This document shows positions 23,336 through 31,847 of a stretch of 64,000 nucleotides of DNA, piece after piece (the stretch's first letter is position 1; the number at the start of each line of letters is the position of its first letter). The notes under the pieces were generated by a model. It was not told the origin of the DNA and did no database searches. It saw only the letters and a list, made by a program, of their open reading frames with translations. Origin of the DNA: Planctomycetota bacterium (GTDB taxonomy: Bacteria > Planctomycetota > Phycisphaerae > Phycisphaerales > SM1A02). A program made the position numbers and the translations under genes. The stretch covers positions 22,209 to 86,208 of the forward strand of contig QWPV01000003.1 of NCBI GenBank assembly GCA_003671055.1. The letters run 5' to 3'.

Positions 23336-24892
23336 TCACACCCGCAGTTTTTCCCATGCGCCGTAGCGGAATCTGGCGAGGAAGAGCATGCCGCGGACGG
23401 CGATTTCGAGCATGAGTGCCCACCAGATGCCGACGAGTCCACAGCTGAGCGAGATGCCGAAGTACCACGCGAGTGGGAGTCGAATCGCGTAGCAACCGAA
23501 CACCGTGATGCCGAGGATCCACTTGGTGTCGCCGACGCCGCGCAAGCCGTTGCGCACCACCATCGCGAGTGCGAAGAACACTTGGAGTGCGCCGCTTGCG
23601 AAGAGGCACTGTGGGACGAGTGCGAGATGAATCGGATCATCGGAGATCACGCTGCATAACGCGCGGCCGAAGAGCATGAAGATGACGCCTGCGCTCACCA
23701 TGATCGCCATGCCAATGAATGTGCAGCGCCAGATTGCTTCGCGTGCGAGGCGTGCGTTGCCTGCGCCGAGATATTGACCAGCGAGCGCGCCTGCGGCTGT
23801 GCCCATCGCGAAGCCTGGAAGAAACGAAAACGCTTCCCACTGCACCGTGATGATGTGTGCGCCGACGAGACCATCCTTTGCTTCCGTCCCGATCCCGCGA
23901 CTCGCAACTTCGCCAATGATGCCGAGGATGAAGAGATTCACCGACCACATCGCGAGGCCTTCGAAGAAATTCGGTATGCCCACGATCGCGATGCGCTTCG
24001 TCATCACTGGATCAAACCGCAATGCACTCGCATGGAGTTTGAGATCCTGCACGCCACGTCGCAGCACGCGAATCGTCATCCATGCGCCGAATGCGTAGCT
24101 GATCACGCTGCCGAGTGCGATGCCGAACACGCCCCAGGTGTATGGATCTGTGGGCGAAGGATTCGGGATCTCAGCACCGAGCGCGGAAATCGTCACGCCC
24201 GAAAGCAGCCACGCTGCGATGCAGTTGACGACATTCACCCACACTGCGATTTGAAACGGCTTGTGTGTTTCACCCGCGCCATGCAAACACATCGCGCCCA
24301 CCATCATCACGCCGCTGAAGGGGATGCCCCACGCGAGTGTTTGCACATAGGTCACGCACGCGGCGGAGCCTTCGGGACTGAGATTTGAAAAACGCGCGAG
24401 TGGTTCGGCGATGAGTGCCATCACGAGCGCAACCAACACACCCCACGCGAGCGAGAGCAGCATCGATTGACCGAGCGCGCGCTCGCCTTCGCCACGTTCA
24501 CCACTGCCCATCGAACGCGCGATGATCACTTGACCGCCGACACCGAGACCTGCCATCGCGATGCCGATGAACCATCCGACGAAACTGCCGAGTCCGACAC
24601 CGTCCATCGCGCTGCGTGCAATCTCGTGCGGAAGATTTCCCGCGATGAGTTTGTCGACGAAGCCCACGCCAGCCGCCATGGTTTGTTGCAGCAGGATCGG
24701 AATCGCGAGGATCCAAATCGCTTCTTGCATCGTCTTGCCGGCGAGTCTTCCCGCTCTGATCTGTCCCGCTTCTTGGGCGGGCGCATCGACAATCTCCGTC
24801 GCACCCAATGCAGACATGGGGTCTTCGGGTGAGAGTCCAGCGGCGATGAATTTCTCGGCGCGTGCGGTGTTATCAGAGGGAGACGCGCGCAT
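23336..24892 (-). CDS. MATE family multidrug/cation exporter
   Basis: A polytopic membrane protein (about 12 segments, 518 residues) of the MATE family, exchanging H+ or Na+ for organic cations or drugs. Visible family features are ILAIPILLQQTMAAGVGFVDKLIAGNL in the first segment, GLGVGGQVIIARSMGSGERGEGERA, the repeat of the same pattern in the second half (AIVGIPNFFEGLAM, GTAAGALAGQYLGAGNARLA), and RNGLRGVGDTKW near the end. The N-terminal 50 residues are an unusual cytoplasmic extension, so a later start such as the internal Met before QEAIWILAI is possible. It lies 3 bases downstream of the HEAT lipoprotein gene. Confidence 0.93.
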   Translation of the reverse strand: MRASPSDNTARAEKFIAAGLSPEDPMSALGATEIVDAPAQEAGQIRAGRLAGKTMQEAIWILAIPILLQQTMAAGVGFVDKLIAGNLPHEIARSAMDGVGLGSFVGWFIGIAMAGLGVGGQVIIARSMGSGERGEGERALGQSMLLSLAWGVLVALVMALIAEPLARFSNLSPEGSAACVTYVQTLAWGIPFSGVMMVGAMCLHGAGETHKPFQIAVWVNVVNCIAAWLLSGVTISALGAEIPNPSPTDPYTWGVFGIALGSVISYAFGAWMTIRVLRRGVQDLKLHASALRFDPVMTKRIAIVGIPNFFEGLAMWSVNLFILGIIGEVASRGIGTEAKDGLVGAHIITVQWEAFSFLPGFAMGTAAGALAGQYLGAGNARLAREAIWRCTFIGMAIMVSAGVIFMLFGRALCSVISDDPIHLALVPQCLFASGALQVFFALAMVVRNGLRGVGDTKWILGITVFGCYAIRLPLAWYFGISLSCGLVGIWWALMLEIAVRGMLFLARFRYGAWEKLRV

Positions 24893-24895
24893 GCC

Positions 24896-25741
24896 TTAGG
24901 GCGCGATCATAGGCGGCGTTGCTTCGAGCAAGTTGCCTGGAGTCCATTCCATTCCTGCGGGAAAATCAGGTCTCTCAAAGACAACTGGATTCCAGAACAT
25001 CATGTAGTCCCACGCGTCTTTGTCGCGCAGGAAGACTGGATATGCGTACACAAGATCTTGCTTGAAGATTTCAGGCACCGAGCGCGACCATTCGAGCCAG
25101 TCTGTGCGATTGCCACCGAAATCCATCGCGGTCATTGTCGTGAGGCTGTCACTCGCTGCGACGTTGACAGCGAGTTCAGGATGATCAAGTGCAGAAACAA
25201 GCGCTTGAAACACGCTCGCAGTGCGATATTGCGCAAGTGCAATTGCGAGTTCAACGCGAACATCTGAATCTTCCGTCTCGCGAATGAGGATGGGCCAGAT
25301 GTCGTCGGCAACGGCGGGCGCGTGCAATCGCTGCAGCGCTTTTGCGCTTGCGAGTTTCACTTGACGAAACGGACTCGCGAGTTGCTTCGCGATAAGCGCG
25401 GCATCTGCAGCATCACCGTGACGACCGAGCGCATCAATTGCTGCAGCGCGCACGAGTGGATCTTGCGCTTCTTGCACATAGAGACGATAGAGATCGAGGT
25501 AGACGCTGCTGCCACCCCACGGCGCACTCGCGAGAAGGAGCGTGCCTCGTCGCTGATTTTCAGGATCGGTGGAATCTGCGGCCCATGTTGCTGCTTCAGC
25601 GGGAGTGGGCGGCATGAACGATGCGCTGAAGGCGGAGAAGTCGGAACCCATCGTGTCGCAGCCGCCTACGCACAGCGCAACGACGGCGCACATGGTCGAA
25701 GCAAGGCTGCTCTGGATGTGCTGACGCAGCGTCATTCGCAT
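24896..25741 (-). CDS. HEAT-repeat lipoprotein
   Basis: 281 residues. The start at 25741 gives a lipoprotein signal peptide (MRMTLRQHIQSSLASTMCAV, then lipobox VGGC near residue 29). The body is made of HEAT/PBS-lyase-type repeats: DPLVRAAAIDALGRHGDAADAALIAKQL, PFRQVKLASAKALQRLHAPAVADDIWPIL, SDVRVELAIALAQYRTASVFQALVSAL. The C-terminal 80 residues are non-repeat with several Trp. Likely a protein-protein scaffold at the membrane, function unknown. A longer upstream open frame exists but runs antisense to the hydrolase gene and lacks a signal. Confidence 0.78.
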   Translation of the reverse strand: MRMTLRQHIQSSLASTMCAVVALCVGGCDTMGSDFSAFSASFMPPTPAEAATWAADSTDPENQRRGTLLLASAPWGGSSVYLDLYRLYVQEAQDPLVRAAAIDALGRHGDAADAALIAKQLASPFRQVKLASAKALQRLHAPAVADDIWPILIRETEDSDVRVELAIALAQYRTASVFQALVSALDHPELAVNVAASDSLTTMTAMDFGGNRTDWLEWSRSVPEIFKQDLVYAYPVFLRDKDAWDYMMFWNPVVFERPDFPAGMEWTPGNLLEATPPMIAP

Positions 25742-25785
25742 GGATCGGAGCGTACCTCTCTTGCGCAATGTCTGCACGGTGAAGC

Positions 25786-25791
25786 TACCCT
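25786..25791 (+). promoter_or_regulatory. -10 box of MBL hydrolase gene, likely leaderless
   Basis: TACCCT is followed by 7 bases and then the ATG at 25799. TTGCGC at 25761-25766 is a possible -35 with 19-base spacing. There is no Shine-Dalgarno. Confidence 0.45.
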
Positions 25792-25798
25792 TCACGCG

Positions 25799-26467
25799 AT
25801 GACTTTGACCCCGTCCCTCCATGTGAAGAGCTTTGAACTCGGTGACTTCGCGACCAATGGCTTTGTCGTGTTTGACTCGAGTGATGCAGGGAAGTCCTGT
25901 TGGATCGTGGACTGTCCGTACGAGCCGGGTGCGATGATTGACTTCATCCTTCACGAAGGATTGAAGCCCGAACTCTGCATCCTCACGCATTGCCATTGCG
26001 ATCACATCGCCGGCCTTGGAGAGATGCGTCTCAAACTCGGGCCCGTGCCTGTGCTGTGTCATGTGCTTGAGAAGGACTTCAATCAAGATCCCCATCTCAA
26101 TCTCTCCGCGTTCATTCCGCCGGGCATTCGTGCGCCTGAAGTCGAGGGTTACCTTGTGCATGGTCAGCTCATGCAATTGCCAGGACTCGGCGCGTACACA
26201 TTTCAAATGGTGCATGTGCCAGGGCATAGTCCGGGGATGCTCACGCTTTGGTGTGCGGATGCGGCGATCGCGATTGTGGGGGACACTTTGTTCGAAGGAT
26301 CCATCGGGCGCACGGATTTTCCAACGAGTGATCCTGACGCGATGACCCGTTCGCTTCAACTCTTGATGACCTTGCCGGACGCGACGCGGATTTATCCAGG
26401 ACACGGTCGCGAGACGACAATTTTGCAGGAACGCCAAACGAATCCGTACCTCCGCGGACTCGTCTGA
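25799..26467 (+). CDS. Metallo-beta-lactamase-fold hydrolase (glyoxalase II-like)
   Basis: 222 residues of the MBL fold. The metal-binding motif THCHCDHIAG (HxHxDH) is present, with later ligands in HVPGHSPGM, VGDTLFEG and YPGHGRET. The order and the GDTLF-x-IGRTDFP pattern match YcbL-type single-metal glyoxalase II relatives, which hydrolyse thioesters, but substrate is not determined by sequence. I chose ATG at 25799 because the conserved region starts there and a -10 box lies 7 bases upstream. The gene is divergent from the HEAT lipoprotein and ends 58 bases before nuoD. Confidence 0.88.
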   Translation: MTLTPSLHVKSFELGDFATNGFVVFDSSDAGKSCWIVDCPYEPGAMIDFILHEGLKPELCILTHCHCDHIAGLGEMRLKLGPVPVLCHVLEKDFNQDPHLNLSAFIPPGIRAPEVEGYLVHGQLMQLPGLGAYTFQMVHVPGHSPGMLTLWCADAAIAIVGDTLFEGSIGRTDFPTSDPDAMTRSLQLLMTLPDATRIYPGHGRETTILQERQTNPYLRGLV

Positions 26468-26506
26468 ACAAGCCACCGTGCATGCCGCTGACGCTGCGAC
26501 TGCCGA

Positions 26507-26512
26507 TATACT
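26507..26512 (+). promoter_or_regulatory. -10 box of nuoD
   Basis: TATACT lies 13 bases before the ATG at 26526, so the leader would be only about 6-7 bases and hold no Shine-Dalgarno. Confidence 0.45.
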
Positions 26513-26525
26513 CACCCTCCTAGTT

Positions 26526-27815
26526 ATGCCGTACACATTGCAACCAGACCAGGGCTACGGGCTCGATATTGAGTCGACCGATTACCTGAAAGACCACGTC
26601 CAATCGCCCGACCGTTGGGTACTGAACTTTGGTCCTCAGCATCCCGCGACGCACACCACCATTCGCTTGGTGCTCGAGCTCGATGGCGAGCGCATTGCCC
26701 GATGCACGCCGCACATCGGCTACCTCCATTCGGGCTTCGAGAAGCTCGGCGAGCATCACGATTACAACCAGTATGTCGCCACGATTAGTCGGATGGATTA
26801 CTCCTCTCCGATCGTGAATGACATTGCGTGGCATCATGCGGTCGAGAAACTTCTCGATGTGCAACTCACGCCGCGCGCGACTGTCTTGCGCACGATTCTC
26901 TGTGAACTCGGTCGCATTCAGAATCACCTTCTGACGGTCGGTGCAGCAGCACTCGACCTCGGTGCGTTCACCGGATTCCTCTACGGCTTCAACGAACGCG
27001 AGTTCATCTACGACATCCTTGATTATGTGTCCGGGCAACGCTTCCATCCCGATTGGACTCGCGTGGGTGGTGCGTGGCGCGATGTGCCAGATGACGAAGT
27101 CTTCATCCGCATGGTGCGCGAGTTCATCGACGTGCGCATGCCCAAGGCGATCAAAGATGTGGAGATGCTCTGCTCGCGCAACCGCATCTTTGTCGATCGA
27201 CTTGACGGCGTGGGCGTGCTCTCGAAGGAAGACGCGATTCGCTGGAGCGCGACGGGACCGATGGCGCGCGCGTCCGGTGTTGCACGTGATTTGCGCAAGG
27301 ATCAGCCGTATCTCTGCTACGCGGACAACTGGGATGGCGCGGGTGCTGAGCGCGTGAAGTTCACCGTGCCGATTGCAACCGGCGGTTGCTGCCTTTCGCG
27401 ATACTTAGTGCGCGTTGAAGAACTCAAGCAGTCGATGCGCATCATCGATCAACTCATCAACAAGATTCCAAAGGGTCCGCTGAATGCGGTCGCTGATGCG
27501 AAGTTCATCATCCCTGAGAAGGGCGATGTCTACGGCAGTATCGAAGGGACCATTCAACTCTTCCAGTTGAACATGCACAACCGCGGGTTCACGTCTCCCG
27601 TCGGCGAATGCTACGGCGCGATTGAAGGGGCGAATGGCGAACTCGGGTACTACATCGTTTCCAACGGCACGAAGTTTCCGTGGCGCGTGCGCGTGCGCCC
27701 TCCGATTTTTATCAACTTCCAAGTCTTCCCGAAGATGATGGAAGGGCACCAACTTGCGGACATCGTCGCGGTGTTGGGCAGTGTTAACGTGATTGCCGCC
27801 GAACTTGATCGCTGA
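26526..27815 (+). CDS. nuoD: NADH-quinone oxidoreductase subunit D
   Basis: NuoD is the 49-kDa subunit of complex I, at the quinone site between cluster N2 and the membrane. The 429 residues from ATG 26526 match the family, with NFGPQHPATHTTIRLVLELDGE, PHIGYLHSGFEKL, GRIQNHLL and a C-terminal QVFPKMMEGHQLADIVAVLGS typical of NuoD. The sequence ends in ELDR as expected (usually GEVDR). No nuoA, B or C is seen upstream, where the neighbour is an MBL hydrolase, so the complex I genes are split. nuoE follows after 9 bases. Confidence 0.97.
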   Translation: MPYTLQPDQGYGLDIESTDYLKDHVQSPDRWVLNFGPQHPATHTTIRLVLELDGERIARCTPHIGYLHSGFEKLGEHHDYNQYVATISRMDYSSPIVNDIAWHHAVEKLLDVQLTPRATVLRTILCELGRIQNHLLTVGAAALDLGAFTGFLYGFNEREFIYDILDYVSGQRFHPDWTRVGGAWRDVPDDEVFIRMVREFIDVRMPKAIKDVEMLCSRNRIFVDRLDGVGVLSKEDAIRWSATGPMARASGVARDLRKDQPYLCYADNWDGAGAERVKFTVPIATGGCCLSRYLVRVEELKQSMRIIDQLINKIPKGPLNAVADAKFIIPEKGDVYGSIEGTIQLFQLNMHNRGFTSPVGECYGAIEGANGELGYYIVSNGTKFPWRVRVRPPIFINFQVFPKMMEGHQLADIVAVLGSVNVIAAELDR

Positions 27816-27824
27816 GATTTTCTT

Positions 27825-28370
27825 ATGAGCTGGCACACAAAGCCTTCTGCCACAACCCGAGTTCCGAAGAGCACCACGCCTTTCGTCACTGCCGCGCATG
27901 CTGCGCGTTGGACGACGGAGATTCTGCCGAAGTACGCAGTGAAGCACGGCGCGCTCATGCCCATCTTGCATGAAGTGCAACATGAGCATCGCCACATTCC
28001 GCTCCAAGCGATGGTGGAGATCGCGGCGTTTCTGGAGATTCATCCTTCACAAGTCTTCGACACCGTGAGTTTCTACGAAGAGTTTCACACGGAGAAAGTC
28101 GGGAAGTGCGTCATCGGCGTCTGCCAATCGATTGCGTGCGAAGTGTGCAATCACAAGGAGATTCTCGATCGTGTGCGCACTCGACTTGGCATCGAGCCAC
28201 ACGAGACGACTGCGGATGGCAAGTTCACATTGCTCACGATGGAGTGCCTTGGCAGTTGCGACACCGCGCCTGTTGCGCTGTTTGGTGAGACGCTGCATGA
28301 GAATCTCACGGTTGCGAAACTCGATGCGCTGCTTGACGAAGCAGTAGCGAATGTCAGCGGATCCCACTAG
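27825..28370 (+). CDS. nuoE: NADH-quinone oxidoreductase subunit E
   Basis: NuoE carries the [2Fe-2S] cluster N1a in the NADH module. The thioredoxin-like domain (about 30-175) has the four ligand cysteines in CQSIAC and ECLGSC (CxxxxC...CxxxC). The section HGALMPILHEVQHEHRHIPLQAMVEIAAFLEI matches the N-terminal helical part. The N-terminal 25 residues are extra. It lies between nuoD and a small gene that precedes nuoF. Confidence 0.95.
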   Translation: MSWHTKPSATTRVPKSTTPFVTAAHAARWTTEILPKYAVKHGALMPILHEVQHEHRHIPLQAMVEIAAFLEIHPSQVFDTVSFYEEFHTEKVGKCVIGVCQSIACEVCNHKEILDRVRTRLGIEPHETTADGKFTLLTMECLGSCDTAPVALFGETLHENLTVAKLDALLDEAVANVSGSH

Positions 28371-28396
28371 ATGAGCGTTGCGAAGGAGCGCGCGCG

Positions 28397-28660
28397 ATGA
28401 GCGATGAGAACTCTCTCTTCCGCAACATAGGACAGTTCTTTGGTCACGTGGTAAACGCGATCAAGCATGATCCAACAGTTCCGACTGAGCCTAGCGCGTC
28501 AGCAACAGTGCCGACAGAAGTGAACCGAGAGGTTCAAGAAGCGAGACAGGGTGAGTTCATCCTGCGACGCACAACGATTGATGAGGTCTTGCGCGCGCCG
28601 CAAGTTCCTCAAGATGAAGCAACTTCGACTTCGAAGCACGAGACCGACCAATGCCAATGA
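28397..28660 (+). CDS. Small protein between nuoE and nuoF
   Basis: 87 residues, polar and acidic, with no membrane segment and no cysteine until the second last residue (Cys86). A short N-terminal amphipathic stretch (FRNIGQFFGHVVNAIKHD) is followed by a Pro/Thr/Ser-rich linker and a segment (GEFILRRTTIDEVLRAP). I know no family. GAAGGAG (28380-28386) precedes the ATG by 10 bases, and the 3' end overlaps nuoF by 10 bases, which supports a real, coupled gene. A complex I assembly or accessory role is only suggested by position. Confidence 0.6.
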   Translation: MSDENSLFRNIGQFFGHVVNAIKHDPTVPTEPSASATVPTEVNREVQEARQGEFILRRTTIDEVLRAPQVPQDEATSTSKHETDQCQ

Positions 28661-30000
28661 CCGAACCCGTCCTCACAAAGCGTATTCCGAGTTGGCCGTG
28701 GAGCGATCCCAAGGGTCGACACATCGTTGGCTACGACGAGTTCGTCAACACGGGCGGCTATAACGCGCTCGACAAAGCCCTGAGCATGCAGCCGAGCGAG
28801 ATCGTGTCGCTCGTGAAGGATGCGAATCTTCGTGGTCGTGGTGGTGCGGGCTTTTCTGCAGGATTAAAGTGGACATTCCTTCCACCAGTCGATGGTGGTC
28901 GACGCTATCTCTGCATCAACTGCGATGAAGCGGAGCCTGGAACATTCAAGGATCGATTGCTCGTGGACTTCGATCCGCATCAGGTGCTTGAAGGCATCGC
29001 AATCGCATGCTTCGCGTGTCAACTCGACACTGCGTACTTCTTCATTCGCGGTGAGTATCACCATCAAGCGAAGGTGATGGAGCGCGCGATTCAAGAGGCG
29101 TATGCGAAGGGGATCTTCGGCAAGCAGGGTTTGATGAACGGGAAGTCGAAGTTCGCTGTCGATTGCCATATGCATCGCAGCGCAGGCGCGTACATCTGCG
29201 GCGAAGAAACTGGATTGCTTGAGGCGATCGAAGGCAAGCGTGGTTGGCCGCGCATCAAGCCGCCATTTCCTGCGGTCAAAGGCCTGTTTGGTCGACCAAC
29301 GATCATCAACAATGTCGAAACGCTCGCTGCGGTTTCGCCGATTGTTGAGCACGGTCTCGCATGGTGGAAGAGTCTCGGATGCGAGAGCAACATCGGTGGC
29401 GCACCCAGTTACGGTCCCAAACTCATGGGCGTGAGCGGTCACGTGACGCGACCTGGTACCTACGAATGCGACCTCGGTACTCCGCTCTCAACGCTCGTGA
29501 ACACGCATTGTCTCGGCATGCGCAATGGAAAGAAGTTCAAGGGCGCGATCGCTGGCGGTGTCTCGATGGGCATCCTCGGACCAGATCAGTTTGATGCGCC
29601 AATGGACTTTGACATCGGCCGCCGATGTGATGTGCTCGGCCTTGGTACCGCGTGCCCCACGGTGTTCGACGAGGACACTGACATGGTCGCCGTCGCACGC
29701 AACATCGCGCGCTTCTTCAAGAACGAGTCGTGTGGGCAGTGCACACCGTGCCGCGAAGGTGCAGGGTGGATCTTCAAGCTCATCACGCGCATCGAACGCT
29801 ACGACGCGACCACGCGCGACCTCGACATGCTCGTGGAGATTGCAACATCGATGGGACTCACGCCAGGCACCACCATCTGCGGACTCGCAGACGGCAACAA
29901 CTGGGCGATCCGCACGATTGTCAGCAAGTACCGTTCGGAGTTCGAAGCACGCGTGAAGCGTGTGAGCATTCCTGTGACGCTCTCCGCGTCGCGCGCGTAA
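28651..30000 (+). CDS. nuoF: NADH-quinone oxidoreductase subunit F
   Basis: NuoF binds NADH, FMN and cluster N3. The 449 residues carry the NADH/FMN motif GRGGAGFSAGLKW, CDEAEPGTFKDR, the FMN region GAYICGEETGLLEAIEGKRGWPR, and the N3 cysteines in ESCGQCTPCREGAGW with a final Cys in TICGLAD. It closes the nuoD-nuoE-orf-nuoF group. No nuoG follows: the next gene is ybeY. Confidence 0.97.
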   Translation: MPMTEPVLTKRIPSWPWSDPKGRHIVGYDEFVNTGGYNALDKALSMQPSEIVSLVKDANLRGRGGAGFSAGLKWTFLPPVDGGRRYLCINCDEAEPGTFKDRLLVDFDPHQVLEGIAIACFACQLDTAYFFIRGEYHHQAKVMERAIQEAYAKGIFGKQGLMNGKSKFAVDCHMHRSAGAYICGEETGLLEAIEGKRGWPRIKPPFPAVKGLFGRPTIINNVETLAAVSPIVEHGLAWWKSLGCESNIGGAPSYGPKLMGVSGHVTRPGTYECDLGTPLSTLVNTHCLGMRNGKKFKGAIAGGVSMGILGPDQFDAPMDFDIGRRCDVLGLGTACPTVFDEDTDMVAVARNIARFFKNESCGQCTPCREGAGWIFKLITRIERYDATTRDLDMLVEIATSMGLTPGTTICGLADGNNWAIRTIVSKYRSEFEARVKRVSIPVTLSASRA

Positions 30001-30020
30001 GTGTTCGCAACAGGATTTTC

Positions 30021-30539
30021 ATGGATGAGTCCGCCGAACTTCCACCGCGTCCTTCCTTCGAACTAACCGTTCGCTGTGAACGCGCGGTGGTGGGAATGCT
30101 TGGCGCAGCGGCATGCGCCACGCTCGAACACGGGCTCACTCATTCACTCGTGCGTGCTTGCGGACAACTCGCTTATCCGATCCACGCGATTCACATCAAA
30201 GTGATCGACGATACGCAAATGTCCTCGCTGCACGAGCAGTTTTCTCGCGTTGCAGGCACGACCGATGTGCTGACATTTCCTTCCAACGAGTGCGGCGCGC
30301 CAGTGGATGCGAGTATCGCGATCTGCTGCGATGTCGCGGCGCGCGCAGCAATCGAGCGCGGGCACTCGCTCGAACGCGAATTGCTGCTCTACGCGCTGCA
30401 CGGAGTTCTGCACTGCGCAGGCTACGATGATCACGACGACGAGGCGCACACGCGCATGCACGCAGAAGAGGATCGCATCCTCGAAGCGATTGGAGTTGGG
30501 CGAACCTTTCGCGCCGACACCTCAAGTGAGAACGCCTAA
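30021..30539 (+). CDS. ybeY: Endoribonuclease YbeY
   Basis: YbeY is a zinc endoribonuclease for 16S rRNA 3'-end maturation and rRNA quality control. The 172 residues have the metal motif HGVLHCAGYDDHDDEAHTRM (HGxLH-x-x-GYDH) with Asp in GTTDVLTFP upstream. Within the motif GYDDHDDE has an extra Asp before the third His compared with the usual GYDHE, so the third ligand is shifted by one. The ATG at 30021 is in a 20-bp gap after nuoF. The next gene starts immediately after the stop, the usual ybeY-ybeX pairing. Confidence 0.92.
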   Translation: MDESAELPPRPSFELTVRCERAVVGMLGAAACATLEHGLTHSLVRACGQLAYPIHAIHIKVIDDTQMSSLHEQFSRVAGTTDVLTFPSNECGAPVDASIAICCDVAARAAIERGHSLERELLLYALHGVLHCAGYDDHDDEAHTRMHAEEDRILEAIGVGRTFRADTSSENA

Positions 30540-31820
30540 ATGCCCGCACAAGACCTTCAACCTTGGATCCTGCTCGCGATCCTGCTGGTCACCGTGTGCA
30601 CGACCTACTTCTCTGCACTCAACCTCGCACTCACCCGCGCATCGCGCAGCGGGCTTGAGCGCGAGTTTGCGGAGCGTGGTCGCAGCGTTCCTGGTAGTTG
30701 GCTGTTGCGTCGAACGATTGAAGGTGCGCATGCAGCGAGTTTGCTGCGCACGATTGGGCGCGTCACGATTTCAGGCTTACTGCTCATAGCCTTCACCGGT
30801 GTCGGCGAAGGCGCGCATCTCGCAGTCGACACGCTGCTCTACACCGCACTTTGCGCGATCAGCATCATCTGGGTCATTACGAGTGTGCTCGCCGCGTCCA
30901 TCGCGCGTCACGCTGCTTATCCACTCATCACAGGCAGTCTCGGCTTCATTCGATTCTGCGTGCTGCTCTTCAGCCCATTCCTCGCAGCGGTGAGTGTGCT
31001 CGACGAAGCAGTGCATCGATTGACTGGCGCGAACCTTCGCGACGATGAGAGCGATGAAGAACTTCTCGATTCGATTCAGGACTTACGGCAGGATGGCGAC
31101 ATCGATCCTGTAGCAGCGACGCTGCTTGAGAATGCGGTTGCGTTTGGCGACCTCGAAGTCGGCAGCGTCATGACGCCGCGCACGGACATCGAAGGCATGC
31201 CGCTCACCGATGACCTTGCGGAGATCCGCGCGTTTCTCGGCGATGTTCGACACTCGCGCATTCCAGTGTTCGATGAAAGTCTCGATGAGATCATCGGCAT
31301 CTTGTATGTGCGCGATCTGGTGCGGTACTTCGGTGAAGCGCCGCAGAACTTCACCCTCCGACCCTTGCTGCGCGAACCGATTCGCGTGCCGGAGTCGAAG
31401 TTAGTGGGGGAGTTGCTGCGTGATTTTCAACGACATGAAGTGCATCTCGCAGTTGTGGTCGACGAGTACGGCGGCACCGCAGGAATCTGCACGATTGAAG
31501 ATGTTCTCGAAGAACTCGTGGGCGAGATTCACGATGAGCACGAGCACGAAGGGGAAGTTGCCGCCGCGATCTTCTCGCGTCCAGACGGCATCTACGAGGC
31601 GCATGGCCGCGTGACAGTTGCGGAAGTCAACGATCGACTCGGTCTCGAAATCCCCGACGATGGCGACTACGCAACCATCGCTGGATTCCTCCTCGACCGC
31701 TTCGGTCGCGTTCCGCAAGTCGGTGACCGTGAGGAGACTGCGGGCGCCGCGTTTGTCATTCTCGCCGCGACGCCGACAACAATCGTGAGCCTGTCGATCG
31801 AGCCTCGCGCATCCGCGTAG
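30540..31820 (+). CDS. CorC/HlyC (YbeX-like) CBS-domain transporter-associated protein
   Basis: 426 residues: N-terminal membrane region with about four segments (about 8-30, 75-92, 100-125, 135-155), two CBS domains (about 200-325, beginning VGSVMTPRTDIEGM), and a C-terminal CorC/HlyC domain (about 340-420, with DGIYEAHGRVTVAEVNDRLGLEIPD). The family is linked to Mg2+/Co2+ efflux and ribosome-related stress. It starts one base after the ybeY stop, supporting a ybeY-ybeX type pair. The EYGGTAGICTIEDVLEELVGEI motif is fully conserved. Confidence 0.92.
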   Translation: MPAQDLQPWILLAILLVTVCTTYFSALNLALTRASRSGLEREFAERGRSVPGSWLLRRTIEGAHAASLLRTIGRVTISGLLLIAFTGVGEGAHLAVDTLLYTALCAISIIWVITSVLAASIARHAAYPLITGSLGFIRFCVLLFSPFLAAVSVLDEAVHRLTGANLRDDESDEELLDSIQDLRQDGDIDPVAATLLENAVAFGDLEVGSVMTPRTDIEGMPLTDDLAEIRAFLGDVRHSRIPVFDESLDEIIGILYVRDLVRYFGEAPQNFTLRPLLREPIRVPESKLVGELLRDFQRHEVHLAVVVDEYGGTAGICTIEDVLEELVGEIHDEHEHEGEVAAAIFSRPDGIYEAHGRVTVAEVNDRLGLEIPDDGDYATIAGFLLDRFGRVPQVGDREETAGAAFVILAATPTTIVSLSIEPRASA

Positions 31821-31834
31821 CCGCAAGATTCCCG

Positions 31835-31840
31835 TACACT
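31835..31840 (+). promoter_or_regulatory. -10 box of lptB, likely leaderless
   Basis: TACACT is followed by 7 bases and the GTG start at 31848, without Shine-Dalgarno. It lies just after the preceding stop. Confidence 0.45.
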
Positions 31841-31847
31841 CACGCGC

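Noticed and set aside
25322..25798. N-terminal extension of the MBL hydrolase frame
   Set aside because: It is antisense to the HEAT lipoprotein. The conserved MBL sequence starts at 25799, just after a -10 box.
25742..26536. Long N-terminal extension of the HEAT lipoprotein frame (to 546 codons)
   Set aside because: The extension is antisense to the MBL hydrolase and nuoD start, whereas a proper lipoprotein signal begins at 25741.
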